Assembly (NCBI RefSeq): GCF_026625885.1
Contig: NZ_CP113068.1
Coordinates: 5,766,001-5,830,000, forward strand
Direction of reading: 5' to 3'
Length of the DNA: 64,000 nucleotides
Source: Roseateles sp. SL47
GTDB lineage: Bacteria > Pseudomonadota > Gammaproteobacteria > Burkholderiales > Burkholderiaceae_C
Part shown: in pieces, positions 13,188 to 22,796 of the stretch
Layout of the letters: every line of letters begins with the position of its first letter
How positions within the stretch are numbered: the first letter of the stretch is position 1
Notes under the pieces: model-generated
What the model was told of the DNA's origin: nothing
What the model saw: only the letters and a program-made list of their open reading frames with translations
Database searches by the model: none
Made by a program: the position numbers and the translations under genes

Positions 13188-14534
13188 TCAGGTTTCGTCG
13201 GCAAACGGGTTCTTGGACGAGCGCATCTCGATGCGCAGCGGTGTCCCGATCAGCTTGTAATGATCGCGGATCCGGCCCTCGAGGTAACGCTTGTAGACCT
13301 CGCTGACATGCTCCAGCGAGTTGCCATGGATCACCACGATCGGGGGGTTCATTCCCCCTTGGTGGGCATATCGCAGCTTGGGCCGGAAAGTGCCGGCCCG
13401 CTTGGGTTGCTGGTGCTCGACCGCCTCATGGACCAGGCGTGTCAGCACCGGTGTGGTCATCTTGCGGTAGGCCGATGAATAGGCGTCCGCCAGCGACTTC
13501 CACAACGGGCCCAGGCCCTGCCGCTTGAGCGCCGAGATGTGCAGGATGGGAGCGAAACGCAGGAAGCCCAGACGGGTCTGGATCTGTCGCTCCAGGGTTT
13601 CGCGCTGGTAGCTGTCCACCGCGTCCCATTTGTTGATGGCCACCACCACCGCGCGGCCGCTTTCCAGGATGTAGCCGGCAATGTGGGCGTCCTGGTCGGA
13701 CACGCCCTGGGTGGCGTCAATCAGCAGCAGCACAACGTTCGCGTCGGCGATGGCCTGCAGCGTCTTGACCACCGAGAATTTTTCGATGGCCTCGAACACC
13801 CGGCCCTTGCGGCGCAGCCCGGCGGTATCGATCAGCTTGAACTTCTGGCCGTTGCGCTCGAAGTCCACGCTGATGGCGTCGCGGGTGGTACCGGGCATGT
13901 CAAACGCCACCAGGCGTTCTTCCCCCAGCCAGGTGTTGATCAGCGTGCTCTTGCCCACGTTGGGCCGGCCGGCCACCGCCAGGCGGATGACTTGCGGCTT
14001 GTCGGTCTCTTCCGGGTCGAACTCGTCGTCTTCCTCGGTCTCGAACCCTTCCAGCGCTGCTTCCAGCAGGCTGCGAATGCCCTGGCCGTGCGCGGCGGAG
14101 ATGGGATGGGGTTCGCCCATGCCCAGCTCGTGGAATTCGGCCAGCAGCGGCGAGTCCTGCATGCCTTCGGCCTTGTTGACCGCAATCAGCACCCGCTTGT
14201 TGCACTGGCGCAGGTAGCGGGCAATGTCCTGGTCCTGACCGGAGAGGCCGTTGCGCACGTCCAGCACGAAGATGACGGTATCCGCCTCGGCCACGGCCTG
14301 GCGTGTCTGCTTGGCCATCTCCTTGACGATGCCGGTCGAGCTGTCCGGCTCGAAGCCGCCGGTATCGACGACGATGTACTCGCGATCGCCCAGGCGGCCG
14401 TCGCCGTAGTGGCGGTCGCGGGTGAGACCGGCGAAGTCCGCGACGATGGCGTCACGGCTTTTCGTCAGCCGGTTGAACAGCGTGGACTTGCCCACATTGG
14501 GGCGGCCCACCAGGGCGATCACTGGTTTCATCAA
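13188..14534 (-). CDS. der: Ribosome biogenesis GTPase Der (EngA)
   Basis: Essential double-GTPase that acts in 50S subunit assembly. Two G domains are visible: the first with [14 protein letters not shown] near residue 11 and DTGGFE near 58, the second with [14 protein letters not shown] near 190 and [11 protein letters not shown] near 237, each with an NK-x-D type motif (NKAEG, NKWDA). A KH-like domain makes up the C-terminus. The start MMKPVIALV lies 4 bp after the bamB stop, so the genes are probably translationally coupled. Confidence 0.96.
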   Translation of the reverse strand: MMKPVIALVGRPNVGKSTLFNRLTKSRDAIVADFAGLTRDRHYGDGRLGDREYIVVDTGGFEPDSSTGIVKEMAKQTRQAVAEADTVIFVLDVRNGLSGQDQDIARYLRQCNKRVLIAVNKAEGMQDSPLLAEFHELGMGEPHPISAAHGQGIRSLLEAALEGFETEEDDEFDPEETDKPQVIRLAVAGRPNVGKSTLINTWLGEERLVAFDMPGTTRDAISVDFERNGQKFKLIDTAGLRRKGRVFEAIEKFSVVKTLQAIADANVVLLLIDATQGVSDQDAHIAGYILESGRAVVVAINKWDAVDSYQRETLERQIQTRLGFLRFAPILHISALKRQGLGPLWKSLADAYSSAYRKMTTPVLTRLVHEAVEHQQPKRAGTFRPKLRYAHQGGMNPPIVVIHGNSLEHVSEVYKRYLEGRIRDHYKLIGTPLRIEMRSSKNPFADET

Positions 14535-14538
14535 TCAA

Positions 14539-15714
14539 TCAATTCTGGCGCAGCGCGTAAAGCTTGCCGCTGCGGGTGGCGATCAGCACGACATCGCCCA
14601 GGCGCACCGGCGCTGCCGCCACGCCCGAGCTGTCGGTGGACAGACGCTGGATGGTCTGGCCCTTGTCGCGCGACAGGAAATGCACATACCCCTCGCTGTC
14701 GCCGAAGATGACCGACTTCTCGGTCACCAGCGGGGCGCTGAGTTTGCGGTTCAGGAACTGGTCCGACGTCCACAGCACATCGCCGGTGGGCGTGCCCCAG
14801 GCGCTGATGCGGTCGGATGCGTCGGCCGCGACGGTCATGGTGGCGTCGCTGCTCACCCCACGGGTGCCACCGATGCTGCGGGTCCAGATGGCGGAGCCAC
14901 GTTCGGCGTTGATGCAACCGACGGCCGACTGGAAGGCTCGGGCGCAGAAGATGGCGTTGTCACGCCCCATCGGCCCCACCAGGTCGGCCAGACGCTCCAC
15001 CTCGTTGGTGCCGCGCGGGTTGGAGATGGTGGCTTCCCACTGCAGCGTGCCGCGCAGCGGATCAACACCGGCCAGACGGGGACCCTGCCCCACCAGCAAG
15101 GTGTTTTGGTGGGCCGCGATCACGCCGGGTTGCTGCAGGGTGAGCGGCTCGCCAGGGCGGCGCAGTTCCCACAGCTTGCGGCCGTCCTGGGCATCATAGG
15201 CCTGCACCATGCGGTCCAGGGTGAGCACGAACACACGTTCACCGGCCACGAACGGCGAGGTGATCACCGGAACGGTCACGGTCTTGCGCCAGAGGATCTT
15301 GGCGCCTTCACTCACCACGAGTTCGTTGTCCCGGGTGACGGCGGCGGCAAAACGACCATCACTGCCCACACCGGCATTCAGGCCCTTGCCCATTTCCACG
15401 CGCCACAGCACGTTGCCGGTATCGGCAGCCAGGGCGGTGACCACGCCGTCACTGCCGGCCACCACGAACTGGTTGTTGACGGCGGCGACCGACAGCGGGA
15501 ACTTCACGCTGTCCACCCGTGCTTCCCAAGCCACGCGTGCATTGAGCGCAGTGGTGAAGGTTTCCAGCGGCGCCGGCTTGGTGTCCTTGGAGCTGCTGAA
15601 CAGCGAGCAGGCGCCCAGCACGGCGACCGCGCCAGCCACCACCACGGTGCGGATCAGCGGACGGAGGGCGGGAAACGAACGGCCCGTGCCGACAGAACGG
15701 ACGCCGCCACTCAT
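14539..15714 (-). CDS. bamB: Outer membrane protein assembly factor BamB
   Basis: Beta-propeller lipoprotein of the BAM complex that inserts outer-membrane proteins. A lipobox (VLGAC, lipidated Cys 36) follows a hydrophobic segment, and WD/PQQ-type blades repeat through the protein (for example TGNVLWRVEMG, DGRKLWELRRPG, TGDVLWTS). Length is 391 residues. The ATG overlaps the stop of the upstream yfgM-like gene as ATGA, which shows coupling. BamD is encoded elsewhere in the window (27963-28787). Confidence 0.93.
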   Translation of the reverse strand: MSGGVRSVGTGRSFPALRPLIRTVVVAGAVAVLGACSLFSSSKDTKPAPLETFTTALNARVAWEARVDSVKFPLSVAAVNNQFVVAGSDGVVTALAADTGNVLWRVEMGKGLNAGVGSDGRFAAAVTRDNELVVSEGAKILWRKTVTVPVITSPFVAGERVFVLTLDRMVQAYDAQDGRKLWELRRPGEPLTLQQPGVIAAHQNTLLVGQGPRLAGVDPLRGTLQWEATISNPRGTNEVERLADLVGPMGRDNAIFCARAFQSAVGCINAERGSAIWTRSIGGTRGVSSDATMTVAADASDRISAWGTPTGDVLWTSDQFLNRKLSAPLVTEKSVIFGDSEGYVHFLSRDKGQTIQRLSTDSSGVAAAPVRLGDVVLIATRSGKLYALRQN

Positions 15715-16376
15715 TGCACGGTCTCCTTGTCGGTCTCGACCGACACGCCCAGGCTGGCCAGCTTCATCTCCACCATGCGGCGGTAGTCCAGCTGCTTGTC
15801 GAGGCCGTCATAGGCCTTCTTGAATTCGGTCTTGGCCTGGTCCGGCTTGTTCTGCAGCAAGGCGATGTCACCGCGACGGTCCGCCACCAGCGGGGCGAAG
15901 TCAGCGCCCTTCACGCCTTCCAGCGTCTTGGCGGCTTCGTCGTACTGCTTGGCATCCATCTGCAGGGCGGCCAGGCGCAGGCGGGCCAGGTCGGCATACG
16001 ACGGCTCGGCGGCATTGGCGGCGGCCCAGTTCAGCGAAGCCTTGGCTTCATCGACCTTGCCTTTGTCCAGTTGCAGCTTGGCGGTCAGCAGCGCTCCCTG
16101 CGCTGCATAAGCGGTGGAGGCATAACCCTTCTGCAGCTGGGCCCACAGACCCTGGCCGCCATTGAGGTCGCCGCTTTTCACCGCGCGCTCCAGCTGCGTG
16201 AACAGCACCGACGCCTCCGCAGCCTTGTTGCGCTGGAGGATATTCCAGCCCGTCCAGCCGGCGTAACCCAGCAGGCACAGGGTCAGCACCCACACAATCG
16301 GATTGCCCCAGCGCTTCCAGAACGCCTTGAGCTGCTCCAACTGTTCCTGTTCTTCGAGATCGAGATGAGACGCCAT
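15711..16376 (-). CDS. YfgM-like tetratricopeptide membrane protein
   Basis: A 221-residue inner-membrane protein with a short cytoplasmic start rich in acidic residues (DLEEQEQLEQLKAFWKRWGN), one membrane segment (about 27-46, IVWVLTLCLLGYAGWTGWNI) and a periplasmic TPR region. This layout matches YfgM, described in E. coli as an ancillary subunit of the SecYEG translocon linked to periplasmic chaperones. It lies between hisS and bamB as in many gammaproteobacteria and betaproteobacteria. Confidence 0.88.
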   Translation of the reverse strand: MASHLDLEEQEQLEQLKAFWKRWGNPIVWVLTLCLLGYAGWTGWNILQRNKAAEASVLFTQLERAVKSGDLNGGQGLWAQLQKGYASTAYAAQGALLTAKLQLDKGKVDEAKASLNWAAANAAEPSYADLARLRLAALQMDAKQYDEAAKTLEGVKGADFAPLVADRRGDIALLQNKPDQAKTEFKKAYDGLDKQLDYRRMVEMKLASLGVSVETDKETVQ

Positions 16377-16414
16377 GAGAGAGAAAGGGTCGGTTGAGTG
16401 TGCAAAAGCCGCGA

Positions 16415-17725
16415 TTATGCGGTGCGGAGTTCGCCTGCCCAGTCGGCGATTTGGTAAAGCGACCGGGTGACCTGCTCGCCGCCTTCGGCGCGCAGCGGCT
16501 TGACCGACACCTCGCCGCGGGCGAGTTCGTCCTGGCCAAAGATGAGCGCATAGCGGGCGCCGGAGCCGTCCGCCTTCTTGAATTGGGACTTCATGCTGCC
16601 CTGGCCGGGGTGCATCACCACCGACACACCGGCAGCACGCAGGGCCTCCAGCGCCACCAGCACCTGCGGCAGGCCTTCGGCCGAGGGGATGATGGCGTAG
16701 GCGTCCGGGGCCGGCGGAGGCGGCAGCGTGCCCACCTCTTCCAGCAGCAGCAGCATGCGTTCCATGCCCATGCCAAAACCCACCGCCGGGGAGGCCTTGC
16801 CGCCCAGTTGCTCAATCAGGTAGTCATAACGGCCGCCGCCGCAGATGGTGCCCTGCGAACCCAGACGAGTGGTCACCCATTCGAAGACGGTGAGGTTGTA
16901 GTAGTCCAGCCCGCGGACCAGGCGCGGATTGATGCGGTAGGCCACACCGGCCGCGTCCAGGATGGCACGCACGCCGTTGAAATGCGCCAGCGAGGCCTCA
17001 CCCAGGAAGTCCAGCAGACGCGGCGCCTGGTTGGCCATGTCCTGCAGCGCCGGATTCTTGGTGTCCAGCACCCGCAACGGATTGCTGTGCAGGCGGCGCT
17101 TGCCGTCCTCGTCCAGCAGGTCCTCGTGCTGCTCCAGATAAGCGATCAGCGCTTCGCGGTGGGCGCGGCGTTCGTCCGGCTGGCCCAGGCAGTTGAGCTC
17201 CAGCTCGAAGTGCTCCCCCTGCACCAGGCCGAGTTCACGCAGCAGGCGGCTGCCCATCAGGATGACTTCCGCGTCCACGTCCGGGCCGGAAAAGCCCAGG
17301 GCTTCCACGCCCATCTGGTGGAACTGGCGGTAACGGCCCTTCTGCGGCTTTTCGCGGCGGAACATCGGGCCGAAGTAGTACAGACGGCGGCCGGAGTCGC
17401 GCAGGAACGAGTGCTCCATCATCGCCCGCACCACGCCGGCGGTCATCTCCGGACGCAGCGCCAGATGCTCGGCCTGGCCGTTCTTGTCGGCACGGTCTTC
17501 GAAGGCATACATCTCCTTCTCGACGATGTCGGTCACCTCACCAATGCCACGCACGAACAGCGCGGTCGGTTCAACGATAGGAGTGCGGACATTCTGGTAG
17601 CCATACCGCTGCAGCACACCGCGCATCAGGCCTTCCAGCCATTCCCAGCGCGCCGATTCCGGCGGCAGGATGTCATTCATGCCCTTGACGGCTTGCAAGG
17701 GCGGGAGCTTCTTCACGTCTGTCAT
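16415..17725 (-). CDS. hisS: Histidyl-tRNA synthetase
   Basis: Charges tRNA-His. The start [19 protein letters not shown] gives 436 residues; the frame continues upstream only by overlapping ispG. Class II motif 2 is seen as [20 protein letters not shown] and the two HisRS signature motifs as LVRGLDYY and [15 protein letters not shown], with a C-terminal anticodon-binding domain. It lies 13 bp after ispG and 38 bp before the yfgM-like gene. Confidence 0.96.
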   Translation of the reverse strand: MTDVKKLPPLQAVKGMNDILPPESARWEWLEGLMRGVLQRYGYQNVRTPIVEPTALFVRGIGEVTDIVEKEMYAFEDRADKNGQAEHLALRPEMTAGVVRAMMEHSFLRDSGRRLYYFGPMFRREKPQKGRYRQFHQMGVEALGFSGPDVDAEVILMGSRLLRELGLVQGEHFELELNCLGQPDERRAHREALIAYLEQHEDLLDEDGKRRLHSNPLRVLDTKNPALQDMANQAPRLLDFLGEASLAHFNGVRAILDAAGVAYRINPRLVRGLDYYNLTVFEWVTTRLGSQGTICGGGRYDYLIEQLGGKASPAVGFGMGMERMLLLLEEVGTLPPPPAPDAYAIIPSAEGLPQVLVALEALRAAGVSVVMHPGQGSMKSQFKKADGSGARYALIFGQDELARGEVSVKPLRAEGGEQVTRSLYQIADWAGELRTA

Positions 17726-17738
17726 GTCGGATGCGGCC

Positions 17739-19037
17739 TCACTGGCCGCCGAAACGTTTTTCAATGTAGTTCTCGACCAGGGCGTGGAATTCATTGGCGA
17801 TGTTGTCACCACGCAGGGTGAGCGCCTTCTGGCCATCGATGAACACTGGCGCAGCCGGGGCCTCACCGGTGCCGGGCAGGCTGATGCCGATGTCGGCATG
17901 CTTGCTCTCGCCGGGCCCGTTGACGATGCATCCCATCACCGCCACCTTCATGTTCTCGACGCCCGCGTACTTGGTGCGCCAGATGGGCATCTGGGCGCGC
18001 AGGAAGTCGTCGATCTGCTTGGCCAGCTCCTGGAACGTGGTGCTGGTGGTGCGGCCACAGCCCGGGCAGGCGGTGACGCTGGGGTTGAAGGCACGCAGAC
18101 CCAGCGATTGCAGGATCTCCAGAGCCACCACCACCTCCTGCGTACGGGACTCCCCCGGCTGCGGCGTCAGCGACACGCGAATGGTGTCACCGATGCCTTC
18201 CTGCAGCAGCACCGACAGCGCGGCCGCCGAAGCCACCGTGCCCTTGGTGCCCATGCCGGCTTCGGTCAGGCCCAGGTGCAGGGCGTAGTCGCAGCGACGG
18301 GACAGGGCGCGGTAGACCGAGATCAGGTCCTGCACACCGCTGACCTTGCAGCTGATGATGATGTTGTCGGGGTTCATGCCCAGTTCACGGGCATAAGTGG
18401 CCGAGCTCAGCGCCGACTGGATCAGCGCCTGGTACATGACCTGCTTGCCGTCCCAGGGTTGGGCGCGGCGGGCGTTCTCGTCCATCATCTGGGCCAGCAG
18501 TTCCTGGTCCAGGCTGCCCCAGTTCACGCCGATGCGCACGACCTTGTCGTATTGAACCGCCGCCTCGATCATCTGGGCGAACTGGCGGTCCTTCTTGTCG
18601 CCCTTGCCCACGTTGCCAGGGTTGATGCGGTATTTGCTCAGTGCCTGGGCCATGGCCGGATGCTCGGTGAGCAGCCGGTGGCCGTTGTAGTGGAAGTCGC
18701 CGACCAGGGGAACATGGATGCCCATGCGGTCGAGCTGGTCGCGAATGTGCGGCACGGCGTCAGCCGCTTCCGGCGTGTTGACGGTGATGCGCACCAGCTC
18801 GGAACCGGCCACGGCCAGTTCCTTGATCTGGATGGCGGTTTCGATGACGTCCACCGTGTCAGTGTTGGTCATCGACTGCACACGCACCGGCGCATCGCCA
18901 CCGATCGTCACCTCATGGTCGCCCCAGCGCACCCGTGCCTGGCGGGTAAGGCGTGCGGCAGGCGCGGCTGCTGCGATCAGGTCGTTGTCGGGGTGGAGGT
19001 CCGAAGTGGGGGCAATGCGAGCTTGGTCCATGGTCAT
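17739..19037 (-). CDS. ispG: 4-hydroxy-3-methylbut-2-enyl diphosphate synthase
   Basis: Penultimate enzyme of the MEP isoprenoid pathway, a [4Fe-4S] protein that reduces MEcPP to HMBPP. At 432 residues it has the TIM-barrel start [27 protein letters not shown] and the cluster ligands in [10 protein letters not shown] and [10 protein letters not shown] near the end, with [13 protein letters not shown]. The first or third codon can serve as start (MTMDQ). It lies between rodZ-like and hisS. Confidence 0.96.
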   Translation of the reverse strand: MTMDQARIAPTSDLHPDNDLIAAAAPAARLTRQARVRWGDHEVTIGGDAPVRVQSMTNTDTVDVIETAIQIKELAVAGSELVRITVNTPEAADAVPHIRDQLDRMGIHVPLVGDFHYNGHRLLTEHPAMAQALSKYRINPGNVGKGDKKDRQFAQMIEAAVQYDKVVRIGVNWGSLDQELLAQMMDENARRAQPWDGKQVMYQALIQSALSSATYARELGMNPDNIIISCKVSGVQDLISVYRALSRRCDYALHLGLTEAGMGTKGTVASAAALSVLLQEGIGDTIRVSLTPQPGESRTQEVVVALEILQSLGLRAFNPSVTACPGCGRTTSTTFQELAKQIDDFLRAQMPIWRTKYAGVENMKVAVMGCIVNGPGESKHADIGISLPGTGEAPAAPVFIDGQKALTLRGDNIANEFHALVENYIEKRFGGQ

Positions 19038-19086
19038 GCAGGTCGGGTTGGGAGGGCATCTGGAGCAGCGGCCTCCCCTGCCCTCA

Positions 19087-20193
19087 TCAGTTCAATTCCA
19101 GTCGCGCCACGTTGTCACGGGCACGCGAGGCCAGATCCACGGGCTTGCCCCGGAAGACCAGCTCAGTGCCGGAAACATTGCCAACGCGCAGTTTGAGAGG
19201 TGCCGTCCCGTTCAGGTCCACCTGCTCGCCGCTGCGCAGCAGGCGCGACAGCAGGGACTGGCCGTGGCTGTCGACCACTTCCACCCAGGTGTCGGCGGTG
19301 GCGCGCACGCGCAGCAGGCCGGCACCGGCCGGTGTGGCCGCCGCCGGGTTGGTGGCCGGGGCCGTTGCGGTGGCCGGCGGTGGGGTGGTGGCGGGCAGTG
19401 TGGCGGGAGTTGTGGCCGACGTTGTGGCTGGGGAAGCCGTGGGAGCGGGAGATACGCTGCCAGGCGCAGCCGCCCCCTGCGACGACGGAGATTGGGGGGT
19501 GGTTGGCGAGGTGTTTGCAACCACAGTTTGAGCACTCGCCGGGCCGGACGTTGTCTGAGCCGTCGTCGCCTGGGTGCCCGATGTGCCCGCAGTGCCGCCG
19601 ATCACCGACGCCGTTTCGCTCACCATCGGTGCGGAAGCAGGCACGGTGGGCGCTTCCACCTGCAGCGGCTCGGTGGTCGTCCCAGGCTGGGCAGTCGTTT
19701 CGGGCTCGCGGTGGAATCGACGGGTCACGTCTTCCACCATGCTCGTGGGCACCAGATAGACCGCCAGAGCCGCCACCAGCAGCGCGGCGCCACCCAGCAG
19801 CACGGGGCTCTTCAGCAGCGCCAGCGACACGAGGGGCTCCTGACTGGATGCACGCTCACGGAACGGCTGGTTCAGCCCCGGCGTCACGCGGTCCAGCGAG
19901 GCTTCGTTGCCACCACGCGGCAGCATCGCCAGCACCGGTTCGGCATCGATCTTGAGGACACGGCACATCGACCGGGCCAGGGCACGGGCGAAAGTGGCGT
20001 CCGGCAGTTCCTTGTAGCGGTCGCCCTCCAGCGCCTCCAGCTTGGACTGCGGCACCTTCAGCGTGGCTGCCAGCGCCGCAATGTGCAGTCCGCGGGCCTC
20101 GCGGGCGCGGCGCAGCGCCGCCCCCGCCGTGACCTCGGACGAGATCGCGGCGTCCAGCGCCGCGGGCGCCTCATCGGCCGCCGTGGATGTCAT
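19087..20193 (-). CDS. RodZ-like HTH and DUF4115 membrane protein
   Basis: Cytoplasmic Xre-type HTH (about residues 24-95, [20 protein letters not shown]), one membrane segment (about 129-149), a 140-residue Thr/Pro/Ala linker and a C-terminal DUF4115 domain (about 297-365, [21 protein letters not shown]). This is the layout of RodZ, the cell-shape protein that binds MreB. The start MTSTAADEA has GAGGGA six bases upstream; it overlaps nothing essential and begins 11 bp beyond the pilW stop. 368 residues. Confidence 0.85.
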   Translation of the reverse strand: MTSTAADEAPAALDAAISSEVTAGAALRRAREARGLHIAALAATLKVPQSKLEALEGDRYKELPDATFARALARSMCRVLKIDAEPVLAMLPRGGNEASLDRVTPGLNQPFRERASSQEPLVSLALLKSPVLLGGAALLVAALAVYLVPTSMVEDVTRRFHREPETTAQPGTTTEPLQVEAPTVPASAPMVSETASVIGGTAGTSGTQATTAQTTSGPASAQTVVANTSPTTPQSPSSQGAAAPGSVSPAPTASPATTSATTPATLPATTPPPATATAPATNPAAATPAGAGLLRVRATADTWVEVVDSHGQSLLSRLLRSGEQVDLNGTAPLKLRVGNVSGTELVFRGKPVDLASRARDNVARLELN

Positions 20194-20203
20194 GCGATGT
20201 CCC

Positions 20204-21028
20204 TCATTCATCGAATCGACCATTGTTCAAGGCCTGTGTCTCGGGCGCTTGCGGATATTTGCTCCGCATCTGCTTGCCGAGGTCCTCCATATTCGCCATG
20301 TTGCCTGCCCGGCGTTCGATCCGCAGTTCCAGCCACAGGCTGGACGCGTTGATCTGTTCAGGATTGTTGTTGACCCGGCGAGCGTAGAAACGCGCGCGTT
20401 CGTAGTCGCCCTGGCGATACAGCACTTCACCCAGGTTCACGGCCACGGTGGGGTTGCCCGGCTCGAATTCAAAGGCCTTCAGCAGATGCTGCTGGGCATT
20501 GGGCAGTTGCCCGGCACGGGCATCACAGACGCCCCAGGCCAGCAGGGTGCGGCCCGGTGTGCGGTATTGGGGGACGGCCAGGGCCGCTTCAAACTGGCGG
20601 CTGGCTTCGGCATAACGCTGGCGCTGGCACAGGAACCAGCCGTAGTTGTGCATCAGGTCGGCATCCGGGCGACCCGTGGCCAGGCCCTTCTTGAAGCCGT
20701 CTTCGGCCGCTTCATAGTCGCCCATGGCGGCGTAGATCAGGCTGCGCAGGCTGACAGCACCCGCCACATCCGGCTTGATGGCCTGGGCCTGCTTCAGCTC
20801 GTCCAGCGCCGTTTCATATTGACCCCGGCCCAGGTAAGCCGACGCCAGCTCCATGCGCACCGCCGCACGCCGGTCGGCATCCGTCGAGTCGCTGGCCGTC
20901 TTTGGCTCCTGACGCGTGGGTGCGCTGGGCGTGCCGCAGCCTGGCAACAGCGCGCCAACCATCAGCGCAACGGACAGGATGCGGGCCGTACGGCGGGCGT
21001 GCAGGAAGCCAGGCGTCAAAGTGGTCAT
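20204..21028 (-). CDS. pilW: Type IV pilus biogenesis/stability lipoprotein PilW (PilF)
   Basis: Outer-membrane pilotin-type TPR lipoprotein that helps the PilQ secretin assemble. A lipobox (LLPGC, Cys 31) follows a signal peptide, and TPR units run through the 274 residues ([50 protein letters not shown]). Its ATG overlaps the rlmN stop as ATGA. Position between rlmN and rodZ/ispG is conserved in proteobacteria. Confidence 0.9.
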   Translation of the reverse strand: MTTLTPGFLHARRTARILSVALMVGALLPGCGTPSAPTRQEPKTASDSTDADRRAAVRMELASAYLGRGQYETALDELKQAQAIKPDVAGAVSLRSLIYAAMGDYEAAEDGFKKGLATGRPDADLMHNYGWFLCQRQRYAEASRQFEAALAVPQYRTPGRTLLAWGVCDARAGQLPNAQQHLLKAFEFEPGNPTVAVNLGEVLYRQGDYERARFYARRVNNNPEQINASSLWLELRIERRAGNMANMEDLGKQMRSKYPQAPETQALNNGRFDE

Positions 21029-22215
21029 GGGCGGGGGATGATCGGGGGTTGAGAGCTGGGACCGGTCGAGGCACCCGAGGCTGGCGCGGGCACCGTGGCG
21101 GATCCTGCCGCGCCACGATGCACCACCACCGGCGCCCTCACCATCCGCAGATGAGCGCGGGTGCGATCCTGGACTTCACCGGCCAACTGGCCACACGCGG
21201 CATCGATGTCATCGCCCCGGGTCTTGCGGACCGTGGTGACGATGCCCGATTGAATGAGCAGGTCGGCAAACGCCTTGACTCGCTCATTGCTGCTGCGCTT
21301 GAGGCCGGACGCCGGGAAGGGATTAAACGGAATGAGGTTGATCTTGCAGGGCACCTTGCCCTTGAGCAGATGAATCAGCTCACGCGCCTGCTCCGGCGAG
21401 TCATTCACATGGTCGAGCATGCAGTACTCGAAGGTGATGAAGTCGCGAGGGGCGGATTCGAGATAGCGATTGCAGCTGTCCAGCAGCTCGGCAATCGGGT
21501 ACTTGCGGTTCAGCGGAACAAGCTGGTCACGCAGCGGGTCGGTCGGCGCATGCAGGGACACGGCCAGCGCCACCGGCACATCCTCGCGCAGGCGGTCGAT
21601 CATCGGCACCACGCCGGAGGTCGACACCGTCACACGACGGCGCGACAGACCATAGCCATGGTCGTCCAGCATGACCCGCAGGGCCGGCACCAGCGCGCCG
21701 TAGTTCTGCAGGGGTTCGCCCATGCCCATCATCACCACATTGGAGATGATGCGTTCGTCCTTGCCCAGACGCTGGCGCAGGCTGTGCTCGGCATGCCAGA
21801 GCTGGGCCAGGATTTCCCAAGTCTCGAGATTGCGGCTGAAGCCCTGATGGCCGGTGGAGCAGAAACGGCAGCCCACGGCGCAACCGGCCTGGCTGGAAAT
21901 GCACAGGGTGGCCCGGTCATCCTCGGGGATGTAGACCGCTTCCACCGCATTGCCCTGGCCGACATCGAACAACCACTTGATGGTGCCGTCGGCCGAGACA
22001 TGTTCGGAGATCACCGGCAGGCCGGTGATGAGGGCGCGCCCGGCCAGCTTGTCCCGCAGGGACTTGGCCAGGTCGGACATCTGCGAGAAGTCCGAGGCGC
22101 CCTTTTGATGAATCCACCGGAACAGCTGGGTCGCGCGAAAACGCTTCTCCCCCAGCTGATCGCAGTACGCGGCCAGGCCTTGCAGATCGAATCCGAGCAG
22201 GTTGACCGCGTCCAT
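21025..22215 (-). CDS. rlmN: Dual-specificity RNA methyltransferase RlmN
   Basis: Radical SAM enzyme that methylates C2 of A2503 in 23S rRNA and A37 in some tRNAs. The cluster motif CAVGCRFC (Cys 112, 116, 119) and GMGEPLQNY are present, as is the C-terminal catalytic Cys region [12 protein letters not shown]. The start [14 protein letters not shown] (396 residues) has AGAGGT nine bases upstream. The last 40 residues after the conserved core are Pro/Ser-rich and unusual for the family. Confidence 0.95.
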   Translation of the reverse strand: MDAVNLLGFDLQGLAAYCDQLGEKRFRATQLFRWIHQKGASDFSQMSDLAKSLRDKLAGRALITGLPVISEHVSADGTIKWLFDVGQGNAVEAVYIPEDDRATLCISSQAGCAVGCRFCSTGHQGFSRNLETWEILAQLWHAEHSLRQRLGKDERIISNVVMMGMGEPLQNYGALVPALRVMLDDHGYGLSRRRVTVSTSGVVPMIDRLREDVPVALAVSLHAPTDPLRDQLVPLNRKYPIAELLDSCNRYLESAPRDFITFEYCMLDHVNDSPEQARELIHLLKGKVPCKINLIPFNPFPASGLKRSSNERVKAFADLLIQSGIVTTVRKTRGDDIDAACGQLAGEVQDRTRAHLRMVRAPVVVHRGAAGSATVPAPASGASTGPSSQPPIIPRP

Positions 22216-22272
22216 GGTGGTGACCTCTTTCTCTCTATGGCCTCCTGGCCCAGAGTCCAGAGGCAATTGCCA

Positions 22273-22698
22273 TTAACGGCTGTAGACGTTCATGCCGGGG
22301 AAGAAGAACGCCACTTCCTGGGCGGCGGTTTCCGCAGCGTCGGAACCGTGCACGGCGTTGGCGTCGATGCTGTCGGCGAAGTCAGCACGGATGGTGCCCT
22401 TCTCGGCCTTCTTCGGGTCGGTGGCGCCCATCAGGTCGCGGTGCTTCAGGATGGCGTTTTCGCCTTCCAGCACCTGGATGATGACGGGACCGGAGATCAT
22501 GAAGGTGACCAGGTCGTTGAAGAAGGGACGTGCCTTGTGCACGGCGTAGAAGGCCTCAGCCTCGCCACGCGACAGGTGCACCATCTTGGCGGCCACAATC
22601 TTCAGACCAGCGCCTTCGAAGCGGGCGTAGATCTGGCCGATGACGTTCTTCGCCACGGCATCGGGCTTGATGATGGACAGGGTGCGTTCGATGGCCAT
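22273..22698 (-). CDS. ndk: Nucleoside diphosphate kinase
   Basis: Transfers gamma-phosphate from ATP to other nucleoside diphosphates through a phosphohistidine. At 141 residues it begins [15 protein letters not shown], and the active histidine lies in [12 protein letters not shown] (about 115). The ATG has AAGGA upstream. It starts 98 bp after rluB ends, with a hairpin and a TACAAT box between, so it may have its own promoter. Confidence 0.97.
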   Translation of the reverse strand: MAIERTLSIIKPDAVAKNVIGQIYARFEGAGLKIVAAKMVHLSRGEAEAFYAVHKARPFFNDLVTFMISGPVIIQVLEGENAILKHRDLMGATDPKKAEKGTIRADFADSIDANAVHGSDAAETAAQEVAFFFPGMNVYSR

Positions 22699-22736
22699 AG
22701 TTTTTCCTTGAAATCGTGGGCTTGGCAAAGCCCGGG

Positions 22737-22742
22737 ATTGTA
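22737..22742 (-). promoter_or_regulatory. Candidate -10 box for ndk
   Basis: TACAAT on the minus strand lies 38 bases before the ndk ATG and directly after the hairpin at 22757-22785. The -35 match is poor. Confidence 0.3.
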
Positions 22743-22756
22743 ATGCGTGAAGTCAA

Positions 22757-22785
22757 GCCCCCGGTGACAGCAGGATGTCGGGGGC
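22757..22785 (-). terminator. Hairpin after rluB
   Basis: A 7-bp GC stem GCCCCCG / CGGGGGC with a 15-base loop starts 11 bases after the rluB stop on the minus strand. It is followed by a short TTGACTT, so it is at best a weak terminator or a processing site. Confidence 0.45.
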
Positions 22786-22796
22786 CTGGAGGGGTT